Assembly (NCBI GenBank): GCA_947481575.1
Contig: CANKGV010000001.1
Coordinates: forward strand, 186,001-250,000
Source: Alphaproteobacteria bacterium
Lineage (GTDB): Bacteria > Pseudomonadota > Alphaproteobacteria > UBA2966 > CAIVPW01
Length of the DNA stretch: 64,000 nucleotides
Direction of reading: 5' to 3'
Below the pieces are notes generated by a model. It was not told the DNA's origin, searched no databases, and saw only the letters and a program-made list of their open reading frames with translations. The position numbers and the translations under genes are program-made. Below, piece by piece: positions 34,828 through 45,861 of the stretch (within the stretch, counting starts at the first letter, position 1; each line of letters begins with the position of its first letter).

Positions 34828-36311
34828 GGGCTTTTGCGCCCGCCGCCGAGCTTGCCGATGCGCTGAACGATTTTGGTGGAGCTCGCACCTTCGACAAGCT
34901 GCGCCAGATGCACGCGGCCGCCCCAGCTGTGGACGTGGTCGGCACCGACCACGGTATCGACCGTGTAGTCCGCGCCCTTGACCAGCACATCGGGGCGCAG
35001 CGATTCGATCAGGCGCAACGGCGTGTCTTCGCCGAACAGCACGACGAGGTCGACGGTGGCGAGGGACGCCAGCACTACCGCGCGGGCGGCTTCGCTTTGG
35101 ATCGGGCGTTCCTCGCCCTTCAGGCGGCGCACGGAGGCATCGGAGTTCAGCCCCACCACCAGGCGGTGGGCAGTGGCGCGAGCCTGGGCCAGCAGCGACA
35201 CATGGCCAGGGTGCACCAGGTCGAAACATCCGTTGGTGAACGCCACGGTTTCGCCGTTGCGGCGCCAGCGCTGCACGCGCTCCAACGCGGTGGCGAGGTC
35301 GACGATCTTGTCGTCGGCCGCCAACAGTTCGCGTGAATAGAGCGCCATGCGCACCTCGTCGGGCGAGGCGACCGCCGTACCGACCTTACCCACCACCACG
35401 GCGGCGGCGGCGTTGGCGAGTTCCGCGGCGGCGGCGAGCGTCGCACCCCCGGCGAGGGCGGCGGCGAGCATGGCCACCACCGTGTCGCCGGCGCCGGAAA
35501 CATCGCGCACTTCACGGGCCCGGGCGCGCAAGTGCACGGGCGCCTTGCCCTGTTCCACCACGGTGATGCCCGCCGCGCCGCGGGTGGCCACCACGGCGGG
35601 CACGCCCGATAGCTCCATGGCCCGGCGCGCGGCAGCTTCGGCGGTGGGATCATCGCGCACCGGCATGCCGGTCGCGGCCGCCAATTCGCCGGCGTTTGGC
35701 GTGAGCACCGATGCGCCGCGATAGCGGGCGAGATCGGCACCTTTGGGATCCACCAGCAACGGAATGCGAGCCTTGCGGGCCGCGGCAACCGCGGCGGCGA
35801 ACGTGGCCGCATCCACCACGCCCTTGGCGTAGTCGGACACGATGATCGCATTCGATTTGGCTGCGCCGCCGGTGATCGCCTGGCACAGCCGTTCGCTCGC
35901 GGCAGCGTTGAGCGGCACCACCACTTCACGGTCGGCACGCAGCAACTGGCGCTGGTCGCCGTAGTAGCGGGTCTTGACCGTGGTGGTACGCAGCGGCTCT
36001 TTCACCACCAGCGAAGTAAGCCGCGCGATCGCGGCCAACAGGCTGCCGAATTCATCCGCCGCCGGCTCGGTGCCGGTGATGCCGACGATGGCAGCATTGG
36101 CGCCGAGGGCGGAGACGTTGCGCGCCACGTTCGCCGCGCCGCCCACCATCGGATACTCCGATTGGATGCGCAGCACGGGGATCGGCGCTTCCGGCGAAAT
36201 GCGTTCGACGGTGCCGGACACGAACCGGTCCAGCATCACGTCGCCCACGACCAGCACATGAACGCGCGCGAGCTGCTCGAGCACACCCGCGAGCGCGTAG
36301 GGATCGGTCAT
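34824..36311 (-). CDS. hldE: Bifunctional heptose-7-phosphate kinase/heptose-1-phosphate adenylyltransferase
   Basis: HldE has both activities needed between GmhA and HldD, with phosphatase action in between. The 495-aa protein has an N-terminal PfkB/ribokinase domain (GGAANVARN, catalytic DVSGAGDT) and a C-terminal nucleotidyltransferase domain from about residue 355 (FTNGCFDLVHPGHVSLL). Length and order match fused HldE. Start ATG 36311 sits 16 nt after the gmhA stop. Confidence 0.95.
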   Translation of the reverse strand: MTDPYALAGVLEQLARVHVLVVGDVMLDRFVSGTVERISPEAPIPVLRIQSEYPMVGGAANVARNVSALGANAAIVGITGTEPAADEFGSLLAAIARLTSLVVKEPLRTTTVKTRYYGDQRQLLRADREVVVPLNAAASERLCQAITGGAAKSNAIIVSDYAKGVVDAATFAAAVAAARKARIPLLVDPKGADLARYRGASVLTPNAGELAAATGMPVRDDPTAEAAARRAMELSGVPAVVATRGAAGITVVEQGKAPVHLRARAREVRDVSGAGDTVVAMLAAALAGGATLAAAAELANAAAAVVVGKVGTAVASPDEVRMALYSRELLAADDKIVDLATALERVQRWRRNGETVAFTNGCFDLVHPGHVSLLAQARATAHRLVVGLNSDASVRRLKGEERPIQSEAARAVVLASLATVDLVVLFGEDTPLRLIESLRPDVLVKGADYTVDTVVGADHVHSWGGRVHLAQLVEGASSTKIVQRIGKLGGGRKSP

Positions 36312-36327
36312 CCCGGGGGAACCCCGC

Positions 36328-36915
36328 CTAGACCAGGCCGAGTTCGCGTTCCACCGCACCGCACAGGCACTGACCCAGGAACGTGTGCATCTCCTGGATA
36401 CGCGCCGTGTTGGTGCTGGCAACGATCATCAGCGGATCGCACAGGCCGACCAACTTGCCGCCGGTGCCGCCCGCGAACGCCGCCGGGGTGATGCCCATTT
36501 CCTTGGCCGTCTCCATCGCCTTGACGATGTTGGCGGAGTTGCCGGACGTGGACATGCCCACGACCACGTCGCCTTTCTTGCCGAGACCGCGGATCTGCCG
36601 GGCGAACAGGTGTTCCATCCCGTAGTCGTTGACCAGCGCGGTCAGCACCGAGGTATCGGTGTTGAGTGCGATCGCGGCGATCGGCGCGCGATCCTTGCCG
36701 TACTTCACGATCAGCTCGGCCGCGAAGTGCTGGGCGTCGGAGGCGCTGCCGCCGTTGCCGAAGAACATGATCTTGCCGCCCGCCGCCAAGGACTTGGCGG
36801 AGAGTTTGACCAGCCGGTGAAACGGCTCGGCGATCTTGGTGTAGCTCGCGTCGACCACGGTCTTGAGTTCGGCGTGTTCGGCACGGAAGTAGGATTCGAC
36901 GTCGAAGGTGCTCAT
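36328..36915 (-). CDS. gmhA: Sedoheptulose-7-phosphate isomerase
   Basis: GmhA makes D-glycero-D-manno-heptose-7-phosphate, the first step of LPS heptose synthesis. The 195-aa SIS-domain protein shows FFGNGGSASDAQHFAAEL, STSGNSANIV and the C-terminal IQEMHTFLGQCL. The family Zn/active-site residues His and Glu are in place. ATG 36915 overlaps the phosphoesterase stop by 4 nt, so heptose genes are coupled to it. Confidence 0.94.
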   Translation of the reverse strand: MSTFDVESYFRAEHAELKTVVDASYTKIAEPFHRLVKLSAKSLAAGGKIMFFGNGGSASDAQHFAAELIVKYGKDRAPIAAIALNTDTSVLTALVNDYGMEHLFARQIRGLGKKGDVVVGMSTSGNSANIVKAMETAKEMGITPAAFAGGTGGKLVGLCDPLMIVASTNTARIQEMHTFLGQCLCGAVERELGLV

Positions 36916-37703
36916 GTTTGCAGAATATGCTGCTCGGCCCCCGCCAGCACCAGACACGTCAGCCTTCCTGTGGCGAACGCGCCGGTGTCGATACCGATGC
37001 GGTTGGAGAGAAGGTCGGGCACCCGGCGGGGGGTGTGACCGTGGACGACGACCTTACCAAAATCCGCAGCAGAGTTCAGGAACTCATCGCGAATCCACAG
37101 CAGGTCGTCGGTAGCTTGCGAATCGAGCGGCACCCCCGGGCGGATCCCGGCGTGGGCGAAGAAATAGTCCCCTGCCGCGTGGGTCAGCGGCAGCCCGGAA
37201 AAGAACCCCTGGTGAGCGGCGGGCAACGCCGCGGCGAAGCGGTCGCGCACCCAATAGCAATCACCGCCCTTGGGGTCGACGCCGTAGCTGCGCAAGGTAG
37301 TGTCGCCGCCGTTCATCACCCACAGCCGGGCGCTTTCCGGCTTGGTCAGGAACTCCAGCATCAGTTCTTCGTGGTTGCCGCGCAAGGCGACGGTGCGGAA
37401 CCCGGGCAGCGCGTCGCTCAGGATCAGGTCCACCACGCCGCGGCTATCCGGCCCGCGGTCCACGTAGTCGCCGAGGTACACCACGACCTTGGTGGACTCC
37501 GGCGCATCCGAGGCATCGAGCCGGATGCGGGCGTGGAGGTAGCCGAGCAGATCGGCCCGGCCGTGGATGTCGCCGACGGCGTAGAGCCTTACCCCATTCG
37601 GTACCCGGGCGCGCGTTGCCGGCACGGGGACCACGGGCGGCGCCGGGTCGGCGTCGTCGTAAGCATCCACCGACACAGCATCGTCGAGGCCCGGGCCGGC
37701 CAC
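36912..37703 (-). CDS. Calcineurin-type metallophosphoesterase (PPP phosphatase-like)
   Basis: The 263-aa protein carries the metal and catalytic motifs GDIHGR, GDYVDRGPDS and GNHE, with HGHTPRR later, as in the bacterial serine/threonine (PrpE/ApaH-like) phosphatases. The first 40 residues are low-complexity. GTG 37703 is the furthest start, lying 3 nt after the regA stop. Its placement between regA and gmhA means it could act on a protein or on a heptose intermediate (a GmhB-type role), but GmhB enzymes are HAD-type, so this is a guess. Confidence 0.83.
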   Translation of the reverse strand: MAGPGLDDAVSVDAYDDADPAPPVVPVPATRARVPNGVRLYAVGDIHGRADLLGYLHARIRLDASDAPESTKVVVYLGDYVDRGPDSRGVVDLILSDALPGFRTVALRGNHEELMLEFLTKPESARLWVMNGGDTTLRSYGVDPKGGDCYWVRDRFAAALPAAHQGFFSGLPLTHAAGDYFFAHAGIRPGVPLDSQATDDLLWIRDEFLNSAADFGKVVVHGHTPRRVPDLLSNRIGIDTGAFATGRLTCLVLAGAEQHILQT

Positions 37704-37706
37704 GGC

Positions 37707-38273
37707 CTATTCCTTTGGCGAGCGCTTGGCGAGGATGCGCTGCAGGGTGCGGCGATGCATGTTCAGGCGGCGGGCGGTTTCCGAAACGTTGTGATCGCAC
37801 AGTTCGAACACACGGTTGATGTGCTCCCATCGCACCCGGTCCGCCGACATCGGCCGCTCCGGCGGCGGCGGGTGGTGGCCGCCCTGGGCCAGCAACGCGG
37901 CTTCGACCTCGTCGGCGTCGGCGGGCTTGGCGAGGTAGTCGACCGCACCCGCCTTCATCGCCGCCACGGTGCTGGCGATGTTGCCGTAGCCGGTGAGCAC
38001 GACGATGCGCATATCGGCCCGCAGGGCGCGCAACTTGGGCACCACTTCCAGGCCGCTACCGTCGATCAGGCGCAGGTCGACCACCGCGTACATCGGCACC
38101 ACCTCGGCGGCCTTCACCAGCGCCTCACTAGCGCCGGCGGCGGTGGCAACTTCGTAGCCGCGGGTGCGCATGGCCTGGGCCAGACGGGTGCGGAACGGCT
38201 CGTCGTCGTCGAGGATCAGCAGCGTGCGGCCGTCCCCGGACTTCACCACGTCACCCTTGCGCGTCTCTGTCAT
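37707..38273 (-). CDS. regA: Redox response regulator RegA/PrrA/ActR
   Basis: RegA is the global regulator of respiration and, in other species, of photosynthesis and nitrogen or carbon fixation. The 188-aa protein has a receiver with LDDDEPF, the phosphoacceptor Asp in VVDLRLIDGSG and Lys in YLAKPAD, a Pro-rich linker (HHPPPPERP) and a Fis-type helix-turn-helix (NVSETARRLNMHRRTLQRIL). The last is nearly invariant in RegA. It overlaps regB by 4 nt. Confidence 0.95.
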   Translation of the reverse strand: MTETRKGDVVKSGDGRTLLILDDDEPFRTRLAQAMRTRGYEVATAAGASEALVKAAEVVPMYAVVDLRLIDGSGLEVVPKLRALRADMRIVVLTGYGNIASTVAAMKAGAVDYLAKPADADEVEAALLAQGGHHPPPPERPMSADRVRWEHINRVFELCDHNVSETARRLNMHRRTLQRILAKRSPKE

Positions 38274-39589
38274 TTCCGTCCTGTACCGGCCAGCGCCGAG
38301 CGCGGCCATTCGATCTCGACTTTCGCGCCGCCTTCGGGGCGGTTGGTCACGGTGAACACGGCGCCGGTACGCTCCAGCAGCGTCTTCGAAATAAATACGC
38401 CCAGGCCCAGCCCCCCGCCTTCGCTGCGGGTGGACACATAGGGCTCGCCCAACGCACTCAGTACGTCGTAGGCGAACCCGGGCCCGTCGTCCAATACCCG
38501 GATCGTGACTTTGCGATCCCCAACCGCGCCCTGAATCATAACTTTGGACGAGGCGAAATCCACCGCGTTTTCGATCAGATTGGCCATGCCGTGCAGGATT
38601 TCCGGCATCCGGCCGACCGTAAACACGTCGCTGCCCGGCGCGTCGATCTCGACCGTAACCCCTTCACGGTGGTGATGGGAGGCAACTTCGCGCAATAGAT
38701 CCGCCAGGCCGACGCGGTGGAACGGGTCGTCGGCATCGCTGTCGGGGCGGCGGGCGATTTGGCCCAGGATCTCGCGGCACCGGCGCGCCTCGCGCAGGAT
38801 GAGCTCCACGTCATCGGAAACCGCGCTGCCTTTTGGCACGGCGTGGGCCATTTCCTTGGCGGCCATGACGATGGTGCCGAGCGGCGTACCGAGTTCGTGG
38901 GCCGCCGCCGCCGCCAATCCGCCTACCGCGGACAGCCGCTGCTCGCGCGCCAGCACCAGTTGGGTGGCCACCAGCGCATCGGACATCCGGCGCGACTCGG
39001 CCGACACCCGCCACAGGTAGGCGGACAAGAACACCAGCGCGACGACGATCGCCACCCACTGGCCGAAGACGAACAGCCCCGGCACCACCAAGGGTTCGGT
39101 CGGCCATGGCAGCGGCAAGTGTTCCACCGCCAGCACGCTGGCGCACGCCGACGCGATCACCCCCACCACGACAATGGCCCGCAGGCTGAGGAGCGTTGCC
39201 GCCACCGCGACCGGGGCCAGCATCAGCAGGGCAAACGGATTCTCCAACCCCCCGGTCAGGAACAGCAGTACCGCGAGCTGGATCGTGTCGTAGGCCAGAA
39301 ATGCCGCAGCGCCACGGTCGTCGAGCCGCAGCGAAGCCGGGTGGCGCAGGCCCAGCACCAAATTCAGGATGACCGACACGCCGATGGCGGCAAACGCATA
39401 GCCCAGCGGCAGAGGGTAGTTGAACCCAAAGTGCAGCACGACCAGGGTGGCCGCCTGGCCGGTAACAGCGAGCCAGCGAATCACCAGAAGGGTGCGGGCG
39501 CGCACACGTCCCGCCGGGCGCACGTCGCTGACGCTGCGGGAAGCGAATTCGGCCAGAGTCATGGTTTGCTTGTACGTGCGGCCCGGCAT
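38270..39589 (-). CDS. regB: Redox sensor histidine kinase RegB/PrrB/ActS
   Basis: RegB senses the quinone pool and phosphorylates RegA. The 439-aa kinase has about six N-terminal membrane helices with the ubiquinone-binding motif GGLENPF, the H-box AAAAHELGTPLGTI and the redox-active Cys in REARRCREIL. The ATPase core shows NLIENAVDFA and LGLGVFISKT. All three sensing elements known from Rhodobacter are intact. ATG 39589 is used; ATG 39562 is possible. Confidence 0.95.
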   Translation of the reverse strand: MPGRTYKQTMTLAEFASRSVSDVRPAGRVRARTLLVIRWLAVTGQAATLVVLHFGFNYPLPLGYAFAAIGVSVILNLVLGLRHPASLRLDDRGAAAFLAYDTIQLAVLLFLTGGLENPFALLMLAPVAVAATLLSLRAIVVVGVIASACASVLAVEHLPLPWPTEPLVVPGLFVFGQWVAIVVALVFLSAYLWRVSAESRRMSDALVATQLVLAREQRLSAVGGLAAAAAHELGTPLGTIVMAAKEMAHAVPKGSAVSDDVELILREARRCREILGQIARRPDSDADDPFHRVGLADLLREVASHHHREGVTVEIDAPGSDVFTVGRMPEILHGMANLIENAVDFASSKVMIQGAVGDRKVTIRVLDDGPGFAYDVLSALGEPYVSTRSEGGGLGLGVFISKTLLERTGAVFTVTNRPEGGAKVEIEWPRSALAGTGRK

Positions 39590-39613
39590 GAACGCAAACG
39601 CCGGCGTGTGCGG

Positions 39614-40690
39614 TCAGGCCAGCAGCCGCGCCACAGCGACCGCCGCCAGCAGACCAAGCATAAGCAGCGCCGCCACACCGTAGAGATAGGCGGCGCGGTT
39701 CAGGTCGGTCACCGCGGCGCTACGGCTGCCCGCGGCAACCAGGTCACGGCGGCCCGGCCCGGGGCGGCCAACGGCGGCGCTGACTTGGGTCCCGCTCCTG
39801 CGGACCCCGAGCGCGCCGGAGAACGCGGCTACCGGCCAGACCGCGGCACGCGAGCGCTTCGCACCGGCGATCCCGGCGAACGCGGCGCCGGCACCTTCGC
39901 CGGGTGCAGCGGCCGCAGCCAACGCGATCACCACGCTCGTCAGCAGCGCCGGCAAAAACACCAGAGCCTCGTGCAGGCGGCCGGGGGTTTGGCCGAAGTC
40001 CCCCAGGCGTTCCGGCATCACGCGGGCGGCGATATTGAGCATCCGGTATGCCGCAAGACCCGGCAGTCCGAGCAGCACGTACCAGAACACCGCCGCGACC
40101 AGCCCTTCGCACAGGCGCTCGGCCAGATACTGCACGCACACGCGCACCAAGCCCGGGTCATCCAGGCCGGCGGCGGATGGGCCGAGCACCGCCGCGGCCG
40201 GCGCCCTGTCGCCTTTGGCCAACCCGCGGGCGATGCGGCGCACGTCGTCCACCGGGCTGCGCAGCGTCACCAGGAGAAACAGCGCCACCAGCAATGCCAC
40301 CCAGCCGAACGGCAGGACGCTCAGGCCTTCGACCGCCCAGCCTGCGGCCGCGGCCGCGGCGCCAAGAAACACCGCCAGCAGCGAGCCGCGGATCAGGCGT
40401 TTGCCAGCGCTGCGGCCGGGGCGGTTGAGCTTGCGTTCGAGTTCGCCGGTCGCGCGCGCAGTGGCGCTGATGGCTTGGCGCAGGGCGCGGGGGCGTAAGC
40501 CGGCGGGAATCAGCGCGTCCAGCACCAGCGCCACAATCAGCAGCATGAGCGAGTCGGGGGCGCGGCCAAACGCCGCCAAGCTGAGATCAAGGACCGGCAC
40601 CAAGTCAGCTTCGGCGGTCTCCGGAGGGGCGTCAATCGGCCGCCACGGCGCTGTGATCGCGCAAACTGCCGCATGCCGTGAAATTGTCAC
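39614..40690 (-). CDS. CbiB/CobD-like membrane protein, divergent
   Basis: The 358-aa frame encodes a polytopic membrane protein resembling CbiB/CobD, the adenosylcobinamide-phosphate synthase. LMLLIVALVLDALIP aligns with the CbiB N-terminus, followed by QYLAERLCEGLVAAVFWYVLLG, matching the SLxENxxDGxVxPxFW block, and AYRMLNI in place of the usual YKAxNTLDSM. The substitutions suggest a diverged or altered function. The start is uncertain: GTG 40690 is upstream-most, but starts just before the first helix are more likely. It precedes regB by 24 nt. Confidence 0.65.
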   Translation of the reverse strand: MTISRHAAVCAITAPWRPIDAPPETAEADLVPVLDLSLAAFGRAPDSLMLLIVALVLDALIPAGLRPRALRQAISATARATGELERKLNRPGRSAGKRLIRGSLLAVFLGAAAAAAGWAVEGLSVLPFGWVALLVALFLLVTLRSPVDDVRRIARGLAKGDRAPAAAVLGPSAAGLDDPGLVRVCVQYLAERLCEGLVAAVFWYVLLGLPGLAAYRMLNIAARVMPERLGDFGQTPGRLHEALVFLPALLTSVVIALAAAAAPGEGAGAAFAGIAGAKRSRAAVWPVAAFSGALGVRRSGTQVSAAVGRPGPGRRDLVAAGSRSAAVTDLNRAAYLYGVAALLMLGLLAAVAVARLLA

Positions 40691-40713
40691 GGGCTGCGCT
40701 ATGATCGGCGCCC

Positions 40714-41385
40714 ATGGACCGCAATACCCTCACCGTCGTCGGCGTCTTCGTGTTCCTCGTGGCCGCCGTCACCGGCGGCATCTGGATCGGCCAGCGCGAA
40801 GGCTTTCTGGCAACGCCCGAGAACGCGGCCGCGATTGGCATCCAGCGCCGTGCGCCGGACCGCGTTCCCACGGCCAACGAAGCGGCGGCGGCCCTGATCG
40901 GCGGGCCGTTCCGCCTGACCGACCAGAACGGCAAGACGGTGACCGAGGCGGACCTGCGCGGGCATTGGTCGCTGGTGTACTTCGGCTACACGTTTTGTCC
41001 GGACGTATGCCCCCTTACCCTCCAGCACATGACCGCGGCGCTGGATGACCTGGGCCGCGACGCCGCCAAGATCGTGCCGTACTTCATCACGGTGGACCCG
41101 GAGCGCGACACCCAGGCGGTGATGGCCGAGTATGCTCCGCACTTTCACCCATCCTTGCGCGCCCTGACCGGCACGCCGGCCGAGGTGAAGGCCGCCACGG
41201 ACGCGTTCCGCGTATACGCCGCGCGCCAGGGCGGGGCCCCCGGCGCAACCGACTACCTGATGGATCACACGTCGGTGGTCTACATCCTGGGGCCGGACGG
41301 CAAGTACGTTTCGCTGTTCACCCACGAGGCGAACGCCGACGCGATGACCGCCAAACTCAAATCCCTTCTCCGCTCTCAGGGTTGA
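40714..41385 (+). CDS. Sco1/SenC/PrrC copper-chaperone family protein
   Basis: The 223-aa protein has an N-terminal membrane anchor and a periplasmic thioredoxin-fold domain with the Sco copper site: CxxxC in TFCPDVCPLT and the distal His in LMDHTSVVYI. Such proteins deliver Cu to the CuA site of cytochrome c oxidase. In Rhodobacter the prrC gene lies beside regB/regA (prrB/prrA), as here. It diverges from the CbiB-like gene; a second Sco-like gene follows 4 nt later. Confidence 0.93.
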   Translation: MDRNTLTVVGVFVFLVAAVTGGIWIGQREGFLATPENAAAIGIQRRAPDRVPTANEAAAALIGGPFRLTDQNGKTVTEADLRGHWSLVYFGYTFCPDVCPLTLQHMTAALDDLGRDAAKIVPYFITVDPERDTQAVMAEYAPHFHPSLRALTGTPAEVKAATDAFRVYAARQGGAPGATDYLMDHTSVVYILGPDGKYVSLFTHEANADAMTAKLKSLLRSQG

Positions 41386-41389
41386 CGCG

Positions 41390-42139
41390 ATGACTCGGGT
41401 TCAGATTGCCGCAGGCGCCGCAGTTGTGATCGCCGCCGCCGTTGGCGCGGCGTGGTGGTTTGCCGGCGCGGTCGGGCGCGAACGCGCCACACAGCCGGCA
41501 CGCCAACTGGTAATGCCGGCGCCGGCGGCGGCACACGCACCGCAACCGGCCGCCGCGGCGGCGCCGCAGACTCCGGCAACGACGGCGCAACTGAATGCGC
41601 CCGCGCCGGTGCAACTGGTGCCGCTGCAACCGGCCGGCACCATCAAGTGGACGCCGGGTCCGCTCAGTTCGATCGGCCAGTTCGCGCTGACCGACCAAAA
41701 CGGCAACCAGGTCAGCGAGGGCGCCCTGCGCGGCCACTACTCGCTGGTGTTCTTCGGCTACACGCACTGCGAGCTGTGCACCAACACGCTTAACGAGATC
41801 GTCGGTGCGTTCCGCGAACTCGGCGTGTCGGCCGAGACAACGCGTGCCTACTTCATCACCGTCGATCCGCTCCGCGACACCCGCGACGTGATGAAACGCT
41901 TGTTCGCCAACGCGCCCGAACAGATGATCGGATTGACCGGCACCGAGGACCAAGTGATGCAAGCGGTGCGGGCGTTCGCCGGCGCTCGCGTGGTGAAGCC
42001 CGGCGCCGATCCGGCGACCTACACCATCGACCACACCGCCGTGGTGTTCTTCGTCGGCCGCGATTCGCTGATCATTTCGGCGTTCCCGGAAAACACCCCC
42101 TGGAACGAGATGGCCCGCCGCATGCGCGACATGCGGTAG
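41390..42139 (+). CDS. Second Sco-like protein with a CxxC motif
   Basis: The 249-aa paralogue has an N-terminal membrane anchor, an Ala/Pro-rich linker of about 60 residues and a Sco-like domain (LTDQNGNQVSEGALRGHYS, FFGYTHCELCT, FITVDPLRDT, TIDHTAVVFF). The metal-site Cys pair is CELC, so the spacing is CxxC, as in thioredoxins, rather than CxxxC as in Sco. The distal His is kept. It may be a thiol-disulfide partner of the first Sco protein. Confidence 0.88.
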   Translation: MTRVQIAAGAAVVIAAAVGAAWWFAGAVGRERATQPARQLVMPAPAAAHAPQPAAAAAPQTPATTAQLNAPAPVQLVPLQPAGTIKWTPGPLSSIGQFALTDQNGNQVSEGALRGHYSLVFFGYTHCELCTNTLNEIVGAFRELGVSAETTRAYFITVDPLRDTRDVMKRLFANAPEQMIGLTGTEDQVMQAVRAFAGARVVKPGADPATYTIDHTAVVFFVGRDSLIISAFPENTPWNEMARRMRDMR

Positions 42140-42166
42140 ACCGCCCCTGCGCTCAACGGGCGCGGG

Positions 42167-44626
<2,460 letters not shown>

Positions 44627-45799
44627 CTAGCGGCCGGTTGCAGAGCCGTGGGCGACCGTCACGAACTGGGCGCGGCCTTCCAGTGACTGGAACGATGCGC
44701 GGTCGGTGCCGGTGGCCCAAACTTGAGCGCCCAGGCCGGTTGCGGCCTCGAACAGCTCGGCGCGGCGCGCCTCATCCAGATGCGCGGCGACCTCGTCCAG
44801 CAGCAACAGCGGCGCCCCGCCTGCGTTTGCGGCGAGCAGCCGGGCATCGGCGCGCACGATAGCGAACACCAACGACTTCTGTTCGCCGGTGGAGCACTGG
44901 GCAGCGGGCAGACCGCTGGCGGCGCGCCAGACGGCAAGATCGCTGCGGTGCGGGCCGGCTTCGGACCCGCCCACAATGGCGTCGCGCTCGCGGCCGGCGG
45001 CCAGAGCGTCGCGGAAGCGGGATTCCGCTTCCAGCGCCGGGTGCTGCGCCAGCCAGTCTTCGACATCACCCGCGGCGACGATGCGGGCGATGGGGGCGCC
45101 GTCTTCGCCTATGGCCAGGTTCAACTGCGCCACGTATTCGCGGCGGGCGGCGGCAATGGCGACGCCCAACTCCGCCAGCGTGCCTTCGAGGGCCTTAAGC
45201 CAGCGGGCATCGGCGTTGCGTTCGCGCAGCAGCTTGGAGCGCTGACGCAGGGTGCGCTCGTAGGACGACACGCGGCTGGCGTGGGCGCTATCCAGGCCGG
45301 CTGCGAGGTGATCGAGCCAGCGGCGGCGCGTGGAGGCGGATTCCTGAAACAGCCGGTCCATCTGCGGCGTGAGCCAGCGCACGGCGGCGACATGGGTGAG
45401 GGCGGCGGGCGCGGCGGTGCGGCCGTCGATGCGCACGACGCGGCGCTCGGAGGTATCTTCGGACTCGTGGTCATCGTCCGCCTCCGTGGCGCGGGCGACA
45501 AATTCGAGACCGGTGCCGACATCGAACGCGCAGCCGCGGGCAACCCCACGCACGGCGACGGACCAGGTGCGGCCCGGTTCACACGAACCATCGGCGTTGC
45601 GGCGAGCGAGTTCGCCCAGGCGGGCGCGGCGCAGGCCGCGGCCGGGGGCAAGCAGCGACAACGCTTCGAGCAGATTGGTTTTGCCGGCGCCGTTGGCGCC
45701 CACCAGCACCACCGGGTCGGCGCCGACATCGAGCCGCAAATCCGCGTAGTTGCGGAAATCCGTGAGCGCCAGCCGGGTGACGGCGGCGCCTGGGGACAT
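44627..45799 (-). CDS. recF: DNA replication and repair protein RecF
   Basis: RecF helps RecOR load RecA at gaps. The protein has Walker A GANGAGKTNLLEALSLL, the signature CSTGEQKSLVF and Walker B LLLLDEVAAHLDE. An acidic insert (EADDDHESEDTSE) sits in the middle. I use ATG 45799, which gives 390 aa and a start close to LALTDFRNY; GTG 45856 would add 19 residues and begins right after dnaN. Order dnaA-dnaN-recF-gyrB is the classical arrangement. Confidence 0.92.
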   Translation of the reverse strand: MSPGAAVTRLALTDFRNYADLRLDVGADPVVLVGANGAGKTNLLEALSLLAPGRGLRRARLGELARRNADGSCEPGRTWSVAVRGVARGCAFDVGTGLEFVARATEADDDHESEDTSERRVVRIDGRTAAPAALTHVAAVRWLTPQMDRLFQESASTRRRWLDHLAAGLDSAHASRVSSYERTLRQRSKLLRERNADARWLKALEGTLAELGVAIAAARREYVAQLNLAIGEDGAPIARIVAAGDVEDWLAQHPALEAESRFRDALAAGRERDAIVGGSEAGPHRSDLAVWRAASGLPAAQCSTGEQKSLVFAIVRADARLLAANAGGAPLLLLDEVAAHLDEARRAELFEAATGLGAQVWATGTDRASFQSLEGRAQFVTVAHGSATGR

Positions 45800-45861
45800 C
45801 ACCGGCGCGGGATAGGCCGGGGTCAGGTCGTGGGCGTGAACGGCGGCGAACTGCACTAGGC

